The notes under the pieces were generated by a model. That model saw only the letters and a list, made by a program, of their open reading frames with translations. It did no database searches and had not been told where the DNA came from. A DNA stretch of 10,385 bases from an uncultured Eubacteriales bacterium (lineage in GTDB: Bacteria; Bacillota; Clostridia; Oscillospirales; Oscillospiraceae): the NCBI GenBank assembly GCA_900546255.1, contig URCB01000060.1, forward strand, positions 1 through 10,385, written 5' to 3'. How positions within the stretch are numbered: the first letter of the stretch is position 1; each line of letters begins with the position of its first letter. Both the position numbers and the translations under genes were made by a program. Below are positions 1 through 7,476 of this stretch, piece after piece.

Positions 1-143
1 CCGTCGTTGTACGTCCGGTCGTTTGTTCCGCTGTACGTGCGGCCGGTCGTCCCGTTGTACGTTTGACCGTTGGTGCCGTTATACGTGCGGCCGGTCGTGC
101 CATTATAGGTCTGACCGTTCGTGCCGTTATAGGTCTGGCCGTC
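1..143 (-). repeat. 24-bp in-frame tandem repeat coding for [N/T]G[Q/R]TYNGT
   Basis: Reading the minus strand from 143, about six consecutive 24-base units encode GQTYNGT/GRTYNGT-type octapeptides. N and T alternate at the first position, and Q and R at the third. Units differ mostly at synonymous positions (for example TATAAC versus TATAAT versus TACAAC). This suggests that the peptide pattern is maintained and that the expansion is not brand new. A degenerate forerunner (NGTNDYYNGYSGRDG) precedes the first clear unit. The array continues past the window edge, so its length is unknown. Confidence 0.85.
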
Positions 144-869
144 CCTGCCGCTGTAACCGTTGTAATAGTCGTTCGTCCCGTTCACACGGCCATCGGTTGT
201 GGTCGATACATTGCCGTACATCCCGTTCGGGCTGACGCGGCCCGTCGCGCTGCACCCGGCCAGCACAAGGCCCAGCACCGGGCGGCCCGCCATGCCATAG
301 GAGCGCAGGGCGTTATAACCCTCCAGATCCCAGTGGTCATATCCCACCGTGGGGGCCAGGCGCATGACACTCTCCAGCAGCCAGACCTGGTTGTCCGCAT
401 CCGCCGCCAGGGTGGACAGGAGATTTTCCAGCAGGTCCTCCTCCGTCAACGTGGTGCCGTCGGAGAGGGTGACGGGCTCTGACTCCCACAAGGACCGGGA
501 GTTCACCAGTCCGCCGGAGAGCAGCTGATCCAGGGAGAGGATATAGCGGTCACAGCCCGCCGCCTCCTGGGCCAACACCCACTCATAGAGATCCGCCCGG
601 TCGCCGTACTGGGTGCCGTTTTCATTGAGGGGCTGATCCTGCAGCCGGGTGCGGTAGTCGTCCGCTTCCGGCATAGCCAGCTCATAGCCCAGGGAGTCCG
701 CCAGATACACCGCCCGTTCCACGTTATCCGGTCGGTCGTCCAGGGGGACATAGGCAATGACCGGCTCATCGGTGGGTGCGGACTCCTGATCCACCGGCTC
801 CGTGCGCACCGCCCCGCAGCCGGAGAGCAGCAAGCAGGCCAGCATCGCTGCTAATAATCTTTGTTTCAT
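1..869 (-). CDS. DUF4127-like lipoprotein, apparently fused to a repeat-rich lipoprotein segment (3' end outside window)
   Basis: The start ATG at 869 has an AAAGGAGA ribosome binding site 6 bases upstream. The frame is open to the window edge, giving at least 289 residues. Residues 1-18 form a lipoprotein signal (MKQRL, hydrophobic core, lipobox LSGC) with the lipidated Cys at about 18-19, so the protein should be membrane-anchored outside the cell. Residues 35-195 resemble DUF4127 proteins: a VPLDDRPDN motif near residue 37, then YDHWDLEGYNALRSYG near 180-195. The function of that family is unknown to me. After about residue 196 the sequence changes character. GLVLAGC (Cys206) looks like a second lipobox, and then an Asn/Gly/Thr/Tyr-rich stretch of 8-residue repeats begins. 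Serine codons shift from mostly TCC before the junction to AGC/TCG after it. DUF4127 proteins are normally about 500 residues, so the family's C-terminal half seems replaced. Recognition of DUF4127 is from memory of its motifs. Confidence 0.7.
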   Translation of the reverse strand, partial: MKQRLLAAMLACLLLSGCGAVRTEPVDQESAPTDEPVIAYVPLDDRPDNVERAVYLADSLGYELAMPEADDYRTRLQDQPLNENGTQYGDRADLYEWVLAQEAAGCDRYILSLDQLLSGGLVNSRSLWESEPVTLSDGTTLTEEDLLENLLSTLAADADNQVWLLESVMRLAPTVGYDHWDLEGYNALRSYGMAGRPVLGLVLAGCSATGRVSPNGMYGNVSTTTDGRVNGTNDYYNGYSGRDGQTYNGTNGQTYNGTTGRTYNGTNGQTYNGTTGRTYSGTNDRTYND

Positions 870-883
870 ACCGTCTCCTTTGT

Positions 884-920
884 AAAAAACGCGGAGCCCG
901 CAATATCTGCGGGCTCCGCG
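884..920 (-). terminator. Intrinsic terminator of proS
   Basis: A perfect 13-bp stem (890-902 with 908-920, 5-base loop) built on GCGGAGCCCGCA is followed on the minus strand by six T (889-884). It lies 30 bases after the proS stop codon. It also sits only 14 bases before the start codon of the next lipoprotein gene, so that gene has no room for a promoter of its own between terminator and start. Confidence 0.92.
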
Positions 921-949
921 CAGTCATTGACGCCTCGCAGAGTCAGGAC

Positions 950-2392
950 TCAGTAAGCCACGCCCCAGTAGATGTCCGTCTTGCAGGGCTTGCCGCACAC
1001 GGGGCACACGCCCTCGGTTCCGCTCTGCTGGAGGGGCATGCACCGGGAGGTGACGCCGGCCCGCTCCTTCATGGCCAGCTCACACTCCAGGGAGCCGCAC
1101 CACTTGGAACGCAGGAAGCCGCCCGGCCCTTCCGCAATGGCCTTGGCCTCTTCGGGAGTCTTGATATCGAAGGTGTTCTCCTCCCGGTTCTTGAGGGCCA
1201 TGGCAAAGAGATTGTCGTGAACGGCATCCAGCAGCTCCTGCACCTTGGTCTCCAGCTCGCTGAGCGCCACAAACACCTTCTCACCGGTATCCCGGCGGGC
1301 GATGACGCACTGCTCTTTCTCCAGATCCTTGGGGCCGATCTCCACCCGCAGGGGCACGCCCTTCATCTCGTATTCAGCGAACTTCCAGCCGGGAGAGTTG
1401 TCGGAATCGTCCATCTTGGAGCGGATACCGGCGGCCTTCAGACGGTCCCGCAGGGCAGCGGCAGCGTCCAGCACACCGGGTTTGTGAGCTGCCACGGGAA
1501 TCACCACCACCTGGACAGGGGCGATGCGGGGAGGCAGCACCAGGCCGTTATCGTCGCCGTGGGTCATGATGATGCCGCCGATCATCCGGGTGGAAACGCC
1601 CCAGCTGGTCTGGTGGGGATGGTGGGGCTGGTTGTCCTTACCGGCAAAGGTAATATCAAAAGCCTTGGCGAAGCCGTCGCCGAAGTAGTGGCTGGTGCCG
1701 GCCTGGAGGGCCTTGTGGTCGTGCATCATGCACTCCACGGTGTAGGTCTCCTCGGCGCCGTTGAACTTCTCCTTGTCGGTCTTCTGCCCCTTGACCACGG
1801 GCATGGCCAGGACGTTTTCCAAAAAGTCGGCATAGATGTTCAGCATCTGCTGGGTCTCCGCCCGGGCCTCCTCGGCGGTGGCGTGCATGGTGTGGCCCTC
1901 CTGCCACAGGAATTCCCGGTGGCGGAGGAAGGGGCGGGAGGTCTTCTCCCACCGGAGGACGGAGCACCACTGGTTGTACAGCTTGGGCAGGTCCCGGTGG
2001 GACTGGATGATGTTTTTATAGTGCTCGCAGAACAGGGTCTCGGACGTGGGCCGGATGCAGTAGCGCTCCTCCAGGGGATCGCTGCCGCCGTAGGTCACCC
2101 AGGCGCACTCGGGGGCGAAGCCCTCCACATGGTCCTTCTCCTTCTGCAGGAGGGACTCGGGGATGAGGAGGGGGAGGTAGACGTTCTCGTGGCCTGTCTC
2201 CTTAAAGCGCTTGTCCAGTTCGGCCTGGATGTTTTCCCAGATGGCGTAGCCATAGGGGCGGTAGATGAACATGCCCTTGATGGAGGAGTAATCGATGAGC
2301 TCCGCCTTCTTGCACACATCGGTGTACCACTGGGCGAAGTCCACCTCCATGTCGGTGATCTGCTCGACTTTCTTCTTGTTGTCCTTAGCCAT
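950..2392 (-). CDS. proS: Prolyl-tRNA synthetase, short (archaeal/eukaryote-like) form
   Basis: This cytoplasmic class II aminoacyl-tRNA synthetase joins proline to tRNA-Pro using ATP. The 480-residue length and architecture fit the short ProRS type (ProS type 3) that lacks the bacterial editing insertion. Visible parts are the N-terminal catalytic core with PTSET (115-119), class II motif 2 around [15 protein letters not shown] (147-161), motif 3 ending in PPRIAP (Arg289), an anticodon-binding domain from about 292 to 400, and a C-terminal zinc-type domain with Cys432/Cys437 and Cys463/Cys466. The protein ends in Tyr, as is typical of this subgroup. I chose the ATG at 2392 (MAKDN) because AAAGGA (2406-2401) sits 8 bases upstream. 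The in-frame ATG at 2401 overlaps that ribosome binding site. The gene is monocistronic by layout, with its own promoter and terminator. Its 5' leader of about 73 bases is too short for a T-box. Confidence 0.97.
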   Translation of the reverse strand: MAKDNKKKVEQITDMEVDFAQWYTDVCKKAELIDYSSIKGMFIYRPYGYAIWENIQAELDKRFKETGHENVYLPLLIPESLLQKEKDHVEGFAPECAWVTYGGSDPLEERYCIRPTSETLFCEHYKNIIQSHRDLPKLYNQWCSVLRWEKTSRPFLRHREFLWQEGHTMHATAEEARAETQQMLNIYADFLENVLAMPVVKGQKTDKEKFNGAEETYTVECMMHDHKALQAGTSHYFGDGFAKAFDITFAGKDNQPHHPHQTSWGVSTRMIGGIIMTHGDDNGLVLPPRIAPVQVVVIPVAAHKPGVLDAAAALRDRLKAAGIRSKMDDSDNSPGWKFAEYEMKGVPLRVEIGPKDLEKEQCVIARRDTGEKVFVALSELETKVQELLDAVHDNLFAMALKNREENTFDIKTPEEAKAIAEGPGGFLRSKWCGSLECELAMKERAGVTSRCMPLQQSGTEGVCPVCGKPCKTDIYWGVAY

Positions 2393-2471
2393 AGTTCCCA
2401 TCCTTTGACGCAGCGTGCCGGCCTGGGGCCGGCCGGAATTTATCGGGGTTCGAAATTCTCAGTTGGAATCT

Positions 2472-2500
2472 ATTGTAGGACCCTTGGGGGGAAATGTCAA
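2472..2500 (-). promoter_or_regulatory. SigA-type promoter of proS
   Basis: On the minus strand TTGACA (2500-2495) and TACAAT (2477-2472) are separated by 17 bases, which is near consensus. Transcription should start near 2465, giving a leader of about 73 bases. The leader contains one short GC hairpin (arms 2417-2423 and 2427-2433) that leaves the ribosome binding site at 2401-2406 free. Confidence 0.88.
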
Positions 2501-2535
2501 GTCTCTTGTGGTCCTCTCTTCCACCCGAGACAGGG

Positions 2536-2563
2536 CAAGGAGAGAGCCGGGGCTCTCTCCTTG
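2536..2563. terminator. Perfect inverted repeat after the phosphatase gene, probable transcript end
   Basis: A 13-bp perfect inverted repeat (2536-2548 with 2551-2563, centre GG) lies 22 bases after the stop codon of the SLH phosphatase and 36 bases before the proS -35 box. Neither strand has a U-tract after the stem, so it is not a textbook intrinsic terminator. It may instead stabilise the 3' end or help termination by another route. Confidence 0.5.
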
Positions 2564-2585
2564 ACAGGGGAAGGCGGCAAACGGG

Positions 2586-4952
2586 TTATTCCGCCACCTT
2601 CTGGCAGAAACGCATAAGGATGGTTGCCACCTGGGCCCGGGTGGAATTGCCCCGGGGCTGGAGGGTGGTGTCGCTTACCCCGGTGATGAGGCCGGCGCCG
2701 TTGGCCCAGGCCATGGCGGCCTCGGCATAGGGGCGGATGGCACCGGCGTCGGTGTAGCCGGACAGGTCTCCGGAGGCCGTCACGTCATACCCTTTGTACT
2801 GGGCGTAACGGTAGAGGATGGCCGCCATCTGCTCCCGGGTGACCGGATCGTTGGGGGCAAAGGTGGTGTCAGACACGCCGTTGACGATGCTGTTGGCAGC
2901 GGCCCAGGCCACCGCTTCGGTGTACCACTGGCCGGCGGGCACATCGGAGAAAGCGGCCTCTCCGGCGGCGGGCTGGCCCTCCAGGCGGTGGAGGATGGTC
3001 ACCAGCTGGGCCCGGGTGGTGGTGCCTTCGGGGGCGAAGGCGTCCTCGGACACGCCGTCCATGAGGCCGGTTTCCTCGGCGTGCTGGACCGCGCCGTAGA
3101 ACCAGTCCTTCTGGTCCACGTCCTGGAAGGGCACCGAGGGGGCGGGGTCTTCCGCGTCCTTCTGCAGGGCGAAGGAGTCGAAGAGGACCACCTCGCTGTC
3201 CGGGTCGCTGGTGTCAAAGTAGTAGCTGTTCACCAGGCCGGTGGCGGTGTCAAAGATGGAAAACTCGGTGATGGTGTTGCTCTCCAGGTAGGGCTCGTAG
3301 TTGGGCAGGGCAGCCACGGAGGGGAAGATGGGGTCCAGGCCATAGGGGTCACCCTGGAGGACGTAGTTGCTCAGGTCCCAGTGCTCTGCCAGGGCGGCCC
3401 GGTCGTTGCCCTCGTTGAACACGGAGGGCCAGGCGGAGGTGCGGCTCTTGGTGTCCAGGAAGGCCTCGTAGGTGTTGCCGTTGTTGGAGGTCTCCAGGAT
3501 GTTCATGCCGCTGTCGGTTTCAAAGCGGTTCCACAGGTGGGAGTGGGCGTTGAAGACCATGTCCACGTCGTACTCCTCCAAGAGGGGCTCCACGCAGTTG
3601 GCCAGGTAGTCCTGGGCCAGGGGGTAGTCGTAGATGGTCATGGCCTCCCCGGTGACGGGGTCGGTGACGGAGGAGGCCACCGGATCGGTGTAAGCGGGGA
3701 TCTGGTTGCCCCCCAGGGAGTGGAACTGCCAGTGGAACATCACCATCTTGTACTTGGCGTTCTGGAAGGCGTCACTCTGAAGCTCCTCCTCCAGGAAGGC
3801 CAGCTGATCGCTGCCTTCGCCGATGGGCTCAAAGATGTGCTGGCCAAAACCGTACTGGTCCACAGAGGCTCCGGGGATCTCGGAGTACTTGCTGGTGGAC
3901 CCCACGCTGTTGCCCCGCCAGATGCGGGCCACCTCCAGGACGATCACCCGCAGGTCCCCGATGGTGACGGCGTAGTACCGCTCGTCCCCGGTGTCGCTCT
4001 CGGGGAGGGTGAGGACCTCCTCCCAGGTGGTGGTGTTGAAGGAGTTGTCCTGGATGAACTGCTCCTTGTCCGCCTCAGAGACGTCGTTGGTGGGGTCATC
4101 GTCGCTGTTGACCCGGTCATAGAGGTCCTCGGCGTAGGCCCGGGTGGTGGGGTCGTTAAACTGGGTGTTCAACGGGGTGGTGTCGCTGTAGCGGCCCATG
4201 ACCTCGTGGTTGCCGATGGAGGCATAGAGGGGGGCATTCTGGAGCAGGGGGGCGCCACTGTATTCCACGCCGCCGATCTCCCGGTCGGAGGTACCCTGAA
4301 GCACCCGGAAGAAGGAGCTGTCTGCGTCGAACCAGTCGTAGGCCCGGTCGGGCACATCGATGATGTCCCCGTTGGCCAGAACAGCGTCCACAGGGCCGAT
4401 GGCCTCGTAGAGCTTCTCGTAGTTGGCTGCGCACATGTTCTTGGTCTGGATGTCGGAGGTGAGCAGGATCTTCATGGGGGTCCCCTCTTGGGCCTGGGCC
4501 TGGAGGGTGTAGATCTCGCTCTGGGCCCCGTCGCTGACCACCCGGTAGGGGACCTTCTCGGCCTCTGCGCCGTGGTACTCCGGCAGGCCGGTGACCACGG
4601 CCTCGTGGCGCCAGATGCTGCGGCGGATGGTGGGGTCGTTGTAATCCTCGGTGGTCTTGCCGCCCCGGGCCTGGGAGAGCTTTGTGGTCTCCGCGTCGAT
4701 GGTGCGGGTGGGGTCCTGGTCCGGCCCGTTCTCATAGAGGAGGACCTGGTTGGTGGCCGGGGCCTGGTCCCCCTCGGTGAACCAGACCACGTTCACCGAG
4801 GTCTCCCCCGGCACCTGGAGGAAGGGTTCCGTGAGCAGGCCGCTCTCCAGAGGGGTGCCATCGGTGGCCAGGGCGGCAGGGGCCAAGCCCACCGTCATCA
4901 CGCCGGCCAGCAGGAGGGCGAGGCCCCGTTTGCGGATCGTTCTTAGGTTCAT
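2586..4952 (-). CDS. Secreted, SLH-anchored metallophosphoesterase
   Basis: This 788-residue exported protein has a signal peptide at 1-30 (basic MNLRTIRKR, hydrophobic core, cleavage after ALA). Residues about 40-150 look like the Fn3-type N-terminal domain of purple acid phosphatases. The calcineurin-like metallophosphoesterase core spans about 160-500: SDIQ (Asp167, Gln169), NGDIID (Asp196), GNHE (Asn248, His249), FHWQFHS (His407, His411) and NAHSH (His470, His472). These are the usual two-metal ligand motifs, with Gln for His in motif I and NAHSH for the usual GHxH. A linker precedes three SLH domains (about 609-655, 668-713 and 729-780), which bind cell-wall polymer and should place the enzyme on the cell surface. 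It probably cleaves phosphomonoesters or diesters outside the cell; the substrate cannot be told. The start has AAAGGAGA 8 bases upstream. It appears to be transcribed alone. Confidence 0.9.
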   Translation of the reverse strand: MNLRTIRKRGLALLLAGVMTVGLAPAALATDGTPLESGLLTEPFLQVPGETSVNVVWFTEGDQAPATNQVLLYENGPDQDPTRTIDAETTKLSQARGGKTTEDYNDPTIRRSIWRHEAVVTGLPEYHGAEAEKVPYRVVSDGAQSEIYTLQAQAQEGTPMKILLTSDIQTKNMCAANYEKLYEAIGPVDAVLANGDIIDVPDRAYDWFDADSSFFRVLQGTSDREIGGVEYSGAPLLQNAPLYASIGNHEVMGRYSDTTPLNTQFNDPTTRAYAEDLYDRVNSDDDPTNDVSEADKEQFIQDNSFNTTTWEEVLTLPESDTGDERYYAVTIGDLRVIVLEVARIWRGNSVGSTSKYSEIPGASVDQYGFGQHIFEPIGEGSDQLAFLEEELQSDAFQNAKYKMVMFHWQFHSLGGNQIPAYTDPVASSVTDPVTGEAMTIYDYPLAQDYLANCVEPLLEEYDVDMVFNAHSHLWNRFETDSGMNILETSNNGNTYEAFLDTKSRTSAWPSVFNEGNDRAALAEHWDLSNYVLQGDPYGLDPIFPSVAALPNYEPYLESNTITEFSIFDTATGLVNSYYFDTSDPDSEVVLFDSFALQKDAEDPAPSVPFQDVDQKDWFYGAVQHAEETGLMDGVSEDAFAPEGTTTRAQLVTILHRLEGQPAAGEAAFSDVPAGQWYTEAVAWAAANSIVNGVSDTTFAPNDPVTREQMAAILYRYAQYKGYDVTASGDLSGYTDAGAIRPYAEAAMAWANGAGLITGVSDTTLQPRGNSTRAQVATILMRFCQKVAE

Positions 4953-5103
4953 GGGATCTCTCCTTTTCTCATTTGGAATCTTGGCAATGGACGCATTCTG
5001 CTCCTATGCTTTTTTATTTTATTGAAATATACAATCCTCTTCCACCCCCCCCTGGTTAATTTTTAGTCAAATCGACGTAAAATTTCTTTATCCAATCAGG
5101 GGT

Positions 5104-5132
5104 CATGTAAAAATCCAGGGACAGTCTGTCAA
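5104..5132 (-). promoter_or_regulatory. Candidate promoter of the SLH phosphatase with overlapping palindrome
   Basis: On the minus strand a perfect -35 TTGACA (5132-5127) is followed after 17 bases by TACATG (5109-5104), a poor -10 match. The perfect 11-base palindrome GACAGTCTGTC (5120-5130) overlaps the -35 and could be an operator. The leader to the phosphatase start would be about 145 bases. Confidence 0.4.
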
Positions 5133-5233
5133 AAAATAGCACTCTTTTTCCAATCAAAGACGCCCCTCTCTTTCCGATTTGTTAAACGATGATAAAAAAC
5201 ACATTGATTCTTTGCGCATGGTTAAAGGCTACG

Positions 5234-5275
5234 AAAAAAGAAAAAGAGCCTGTCGAACGGTGTTCGAGAGACTCT
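5234..5275 (-). terminator. Intrinsic terminator of the rod-shape/PBP operon
   Basis: A 13-bp stem (5246-5258 with 5262-5274; one mismatch and one wobble position; loop GGT) is followed on the minus strand by TTTTTCTTTTTT (5245-5234). It lies about 70 bases after the PBP stop codon. Confidence 0.88.
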
Positions 5276-5343
5276 CTAAGGGAAAGGCTCAGGCAGAGAA
5301 CCCCCATCGTTGGGCCGAAAAGACGGTCTGCCGGCCTTTTTCC

Positions 5344-7041
5344 TTAAAAACTGGCTTCGCCGGCCCAGGCAGAAAGGGTTCGCGCCGCCACCGTCCCCAA
5401 GGCCGACCCGGAGCCCCCTTGCTCGGCCACGATGGCCAGGGCGATCTGGGGGTCGTCGTAGGGGGCGAAGCACACCAGGACGGCGTTGGCATTCTCCTCC
5501 CCGGTGACTTGGGCGGAGCCCGTCTTGGCCCCCGCCTGGAAGGGGAGGTCCTGGAAGGCGGCGGCCAGGGAGCCCGTCTGGGTCACCGCCAGCATCCCCT
5601 CCTGGATGGCGGCCACGTTTTCCTGGGATAGGTTCACTTGGCCCAGGCTCACCCGGGGCTGGGGGTCCTCCCCCTCCACCTGGTGGAGGAGGTGGACCTG
5701 CCAGCGGTTCCCGTCCCCCACCAGGGTGGCGGTCATGTGGGCCAGCTGGAGGGGGGTGAAGCGGTTGTTCTCCTGGCCGATGGCGGCGGAGAGGACGCTC
5801 CCCTCGTACCAGGTGCTCCCCACCGAGGCGGTGTACTCCGGCCCGGCCACCACCCCGGCCTGCTCCCCCGCCAGTTCGATGCCGGTTTTCGCTCCCAGGC
5901 CCAGCAGGTGGGCGTACTGGCCCAGGGTGGCAATCCCCACCCGCCGGCCGGCGTCGTAGAAGAAGATGTTGCAGGAGTCGGCGATGGCCTCGGAGACGGT
6001 CTCCAGCCCGTGGGTCTTTCCCTCCTGGCGGTAGAGCCAGCACTGGGGTTGGGGGCTGTCGTAGTAGGTGTACCGGCCGGTGTCCAAAATCTGGGTCTCC
6101 GGGGTGAGGTACCCCTCCTCCAGGGCCGCCGCAGCGGTGACCAGCTTGAAGGTGGACCCCGGGGCGTAGAGCCCCTGGACCGCCCGGTTCATCAGGGGGT
6201 TGGCCTCGTCGGCGGCCAGGGCCGCGTAGTCGGCGGAGAAGGTGGCCTCGTCATACCCCGGCTGGCTCACCATGGCCAGCACCCCGCCGTCGTTCACGTC
6301 CAGGGCCACCAGGGCCCCGCCGGTGGACTGGGGGTGGCTGTCCAGGAAGGCCCCCAGGGCCTCCTCCGCCGCGGTCTGCAGGTCCCAGTCCAGGGTGAGG
6401 GTGACGTCCCGCCCCGCCTGGGGTTCCTGGGCATAGGAGGTGGAGGTGACCCGGCCGGCCTCGTCGGTCTCCACCATCCGCTGGCCGGGGGTGCCGTGGA
6501 GGTAGGCTTCAAAGGCGGCCTCCGCCCCGTCCTTGCCCACCAGGGCATCCATGGTGTAGCCCTGGGCCCCATAGGTTTCCCACTCCTCGGGGCTCATCTG
6601 GCCCACCCGGCCCAGGACGTGGGGGGCCAACGTCCCCTGCCCCACCCGCTGGGCCACCGGGGTGAAGGTGACCCCTGAAAGGCCCTCCTCCTTCACCCGG
6701 GCCAGCAGGCGGGGGGTGACTTCCTCCACGGGTCCCGTGCCGGACCAGGCCACCCCCTCCTCCCGGCAGAGGGCGGCCAGGCGCTGGCGGACGGCGGGGT
6801 CGGCCTTCTGGTCCACCTGGGCCTGCCAGGTGACCTGGTCCTGGACCAGGACGGTACCGTTCCGGTCCAGGAGCCGCCCCCGGGCGGCGGGGACGGTCTC
6901 CATCTGGGCGATGCTGCGCTGGGCCCGGGCGGCGTAGGCCGGGCCGTTGGTGACCTGGATGTCCCACAGCAGGACAACAAAAGCCGCCAGGCAGGCGGCC
7001 AGGGCCGCCCCAGCGGCGGCGAGACGATGGGGGAAGGGCAT
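5344..7041 (-). CDS. mrdA: Class B penicillin-binding protein, PBP2/MrdA type (peptidoglycan transpeptidase)
   Basis: This 565-residue membrane-anchored D,D-transpeptidase cross-links peptidoglycan, probably as the elongasome enzyme working with MreC and MreD. A single N-terminal membrane segment (about 7-27) leads to the pedestal/dimerisation domain with the ARGRLLDRNG motif (53-62). The transpeptidase domain follows, with the active-site STFK (Ser296-Lys299), SCN (356-358) and KTG (506-508). All three catalytic motifs are intact. I chose the ATG at 7041 because a near-perfect AAAGGAGGT lies 6 bases upstream and the membrane anchor follows at once. The longer frame, open to 7278, only reads through repeat DNA. 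The gene is separated from mreD by about 770 bases of repeats, so it may depend on read-through or on an unseen promoter. FtsI/SpoVD-like function is possible, but the mre context favours PBP2. The symbol is given by context. Confidence 0.9.
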   Translation of the reverse strand: MPFPHRLAAAGAALAACLAAFVVLLWDIQVTNGPAYAARAQRSIAQMETVPAARGRLLDRNGTVLVQDQVTWQAQVDQKADPAVRQRLAALCREEGVAWSGTGPVEEVTPRLLARVKEEGLSGVTFTPVAQRVGQGTLAPHVLGRVGQMSPEEWETYGAQGYTMDALVGKDGAEAAFEAYLHGTPGQRMVETDEAGRVTSTSYAQEPQAGRDVTLTLDWDLQTAAEEALGAFLDSHPQSTGGALVALDVNDGGVLAMVSQPGYDEATFSADYAALAADEANPLMNRAVQGLYAPGSTFKLVTAAAALEEGYLTPETQILDTGRYTYYDSPQPQCWLYRQEGKTHGLETVSEAIADSCNIFFYDAGRRVGIATLGQYAHLLGLGAKTGIELAGEQAGVVAGPEYTASVGSTWYEGSVLSAAIGQENNRFTPLQLAHMTATLVGDGNRWQVHLLHQVEGEDPQPRVSLGQVNLSQENVAAIQEGMLAVTQTGSLAAAFQDLPFQAGAKTGSAQVTGEENANAVLVCFAPYDDPQIALAIVAEQGGSGSALGTVAARTLSAWAGEASF

Positions 7042-7090
7042 CTTTCTACCTCCTTTTTGGAATGGATGGCATCGGCAGGGGGTCCCGGCA

Positions 7091-7345
7091 GGACCATCGC
7101 AGGTTATAACCTGCGGCGTGGGGCCGGGGGCCCGGCCGTCATCGGTACGCAGTACCGTTGGAACCATCGCAGGCTCAAACCTGCGGCGTGGTTTCCCGCC
7201 CCTGTCCGGGGCGGGGATCCAGGCTTTCTCTAGGAGAAAGCCCGGACGCAAAGAGTCGCAGGGGGGAACCCCCTGCACCCCCGAAAATAAAACCGCTCGC
7301 TGGGGCTCGCTCCATCTTTTGCGTCAGTGGAAAACGCCACGGTCT
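7091..7345 (+). repeat. Hairpin-rich composite repeat, copy L
   Basis: This copy is a string of perfect or near-perfect short palindromes. They are CGCAGGTTATAACCTGCG (7098-7115); GGCCGGG/CCCGGCC (7122-7137); CGGTAC/GTACCG (7143-7157); CGCAGG/CCTGCG (7168-7185); CCCGCCCC/GGGGCGGG (7195-7215); GGCTTTCTC/GAGAAAGCC (7222-7242); and GCAGGGGG/CCCCCTGC (7258-7276). Next comes a CGCTCGCT..CTCGCTCCATCTTTTG box (7294-7321) and a small GTGG/CCAC hairpin (7327-7340). A subunit containing ACCATCGCAGG..CCTGCGGCGTGG occurs twice, 70 bases apart (7091 and 7161). The same modules recur inverted in copy R and in direct orientation at the right edge of the window. I see no coding signal. Confidence 0.85.
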
Positions 7346-7476
7346 CTTTCTGGCTCATGTGCACCAGACCAGATTTGGATACGCATTTTCGGTGAAAATA
7401 TTTTTTGCTGGATATTGCTCTGTGGAAAAATCCAGTCTGAAAAAATCTCAAAAAAGAAAGTCTCCAAATCAGGGCC
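7346..7476. other. AT-rich centre between the two inverted repeat copies
   Basis: This A/T-rich stretch joins copies L and R tail to tail. GATTTGGA occurs on the plus strand near 7372-7379 and inverted near 7462-7470, so the symmetry of the flanking copies reaches into it. It holds an ATTTTC/GAAAAT hairpin (7385-7399) followed by a T-run on the plus strand, a CTGGAT/ATCCAG inverted repeat (7409-7436) and A/T runs at 7440-7457. No gene is seen, and I find no convincing promoter for the downstream PBP gene. Confidence 0.55.

Larger units (their letters stand above)
4953..5343. other. AT-rich intergenic region between the PBP terminator and the phosphatase gene
   Basis: These 391 bases are clearly richer in A and T than the flanking genes. 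I see no gene, and reading frames here are short or shadows. The region holds the PBP-gene terminator (5234-5275), a weak GC hairpin just after the PBP stop (arms near 5314-5318 and 5333-5337), a candidate promoter with a palindrome (5104-5132), a run of eight C (5045-5052) and the phosphatase ribosome binding site. The phosphatase transcript must start here, but I see no strong promoter close to its start. Confidence 0.7.

Noticed and set aside
2393..2500. T-box riboswitch before proS
   Set aside because: The leader from the SigA promoter to the start codon is only about 73 bases. It has one short hairpin and no terminator/antiterminator pair.
776..2617. Long plus-strand open frame (613 codons) opposite proS
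   Set aside because: It is the antisense shadow of a certain gene in G/C-rich codons. Its translation has no recognisable domain and it lacks a ribosome binding site. The same applies to the long plus-strand frames at 2988-4946, 5638-6678 and 8047-9018.
5090..5135. Pho box upstream of the phosphatase
   Set aside because: TTGACA and TTACAT lie 22 bases apart, which fits an 11-base period. The element between them does not match, and further repeats are missing.
7042..7278. Longer N-terminus for the PBP gene (start at 7278)
   Set aside because: The added residues are encoded by the repeat and have no membrane or pedestal features. A near-perfect AAAGGAGGT is placed for the ATG at 7041.
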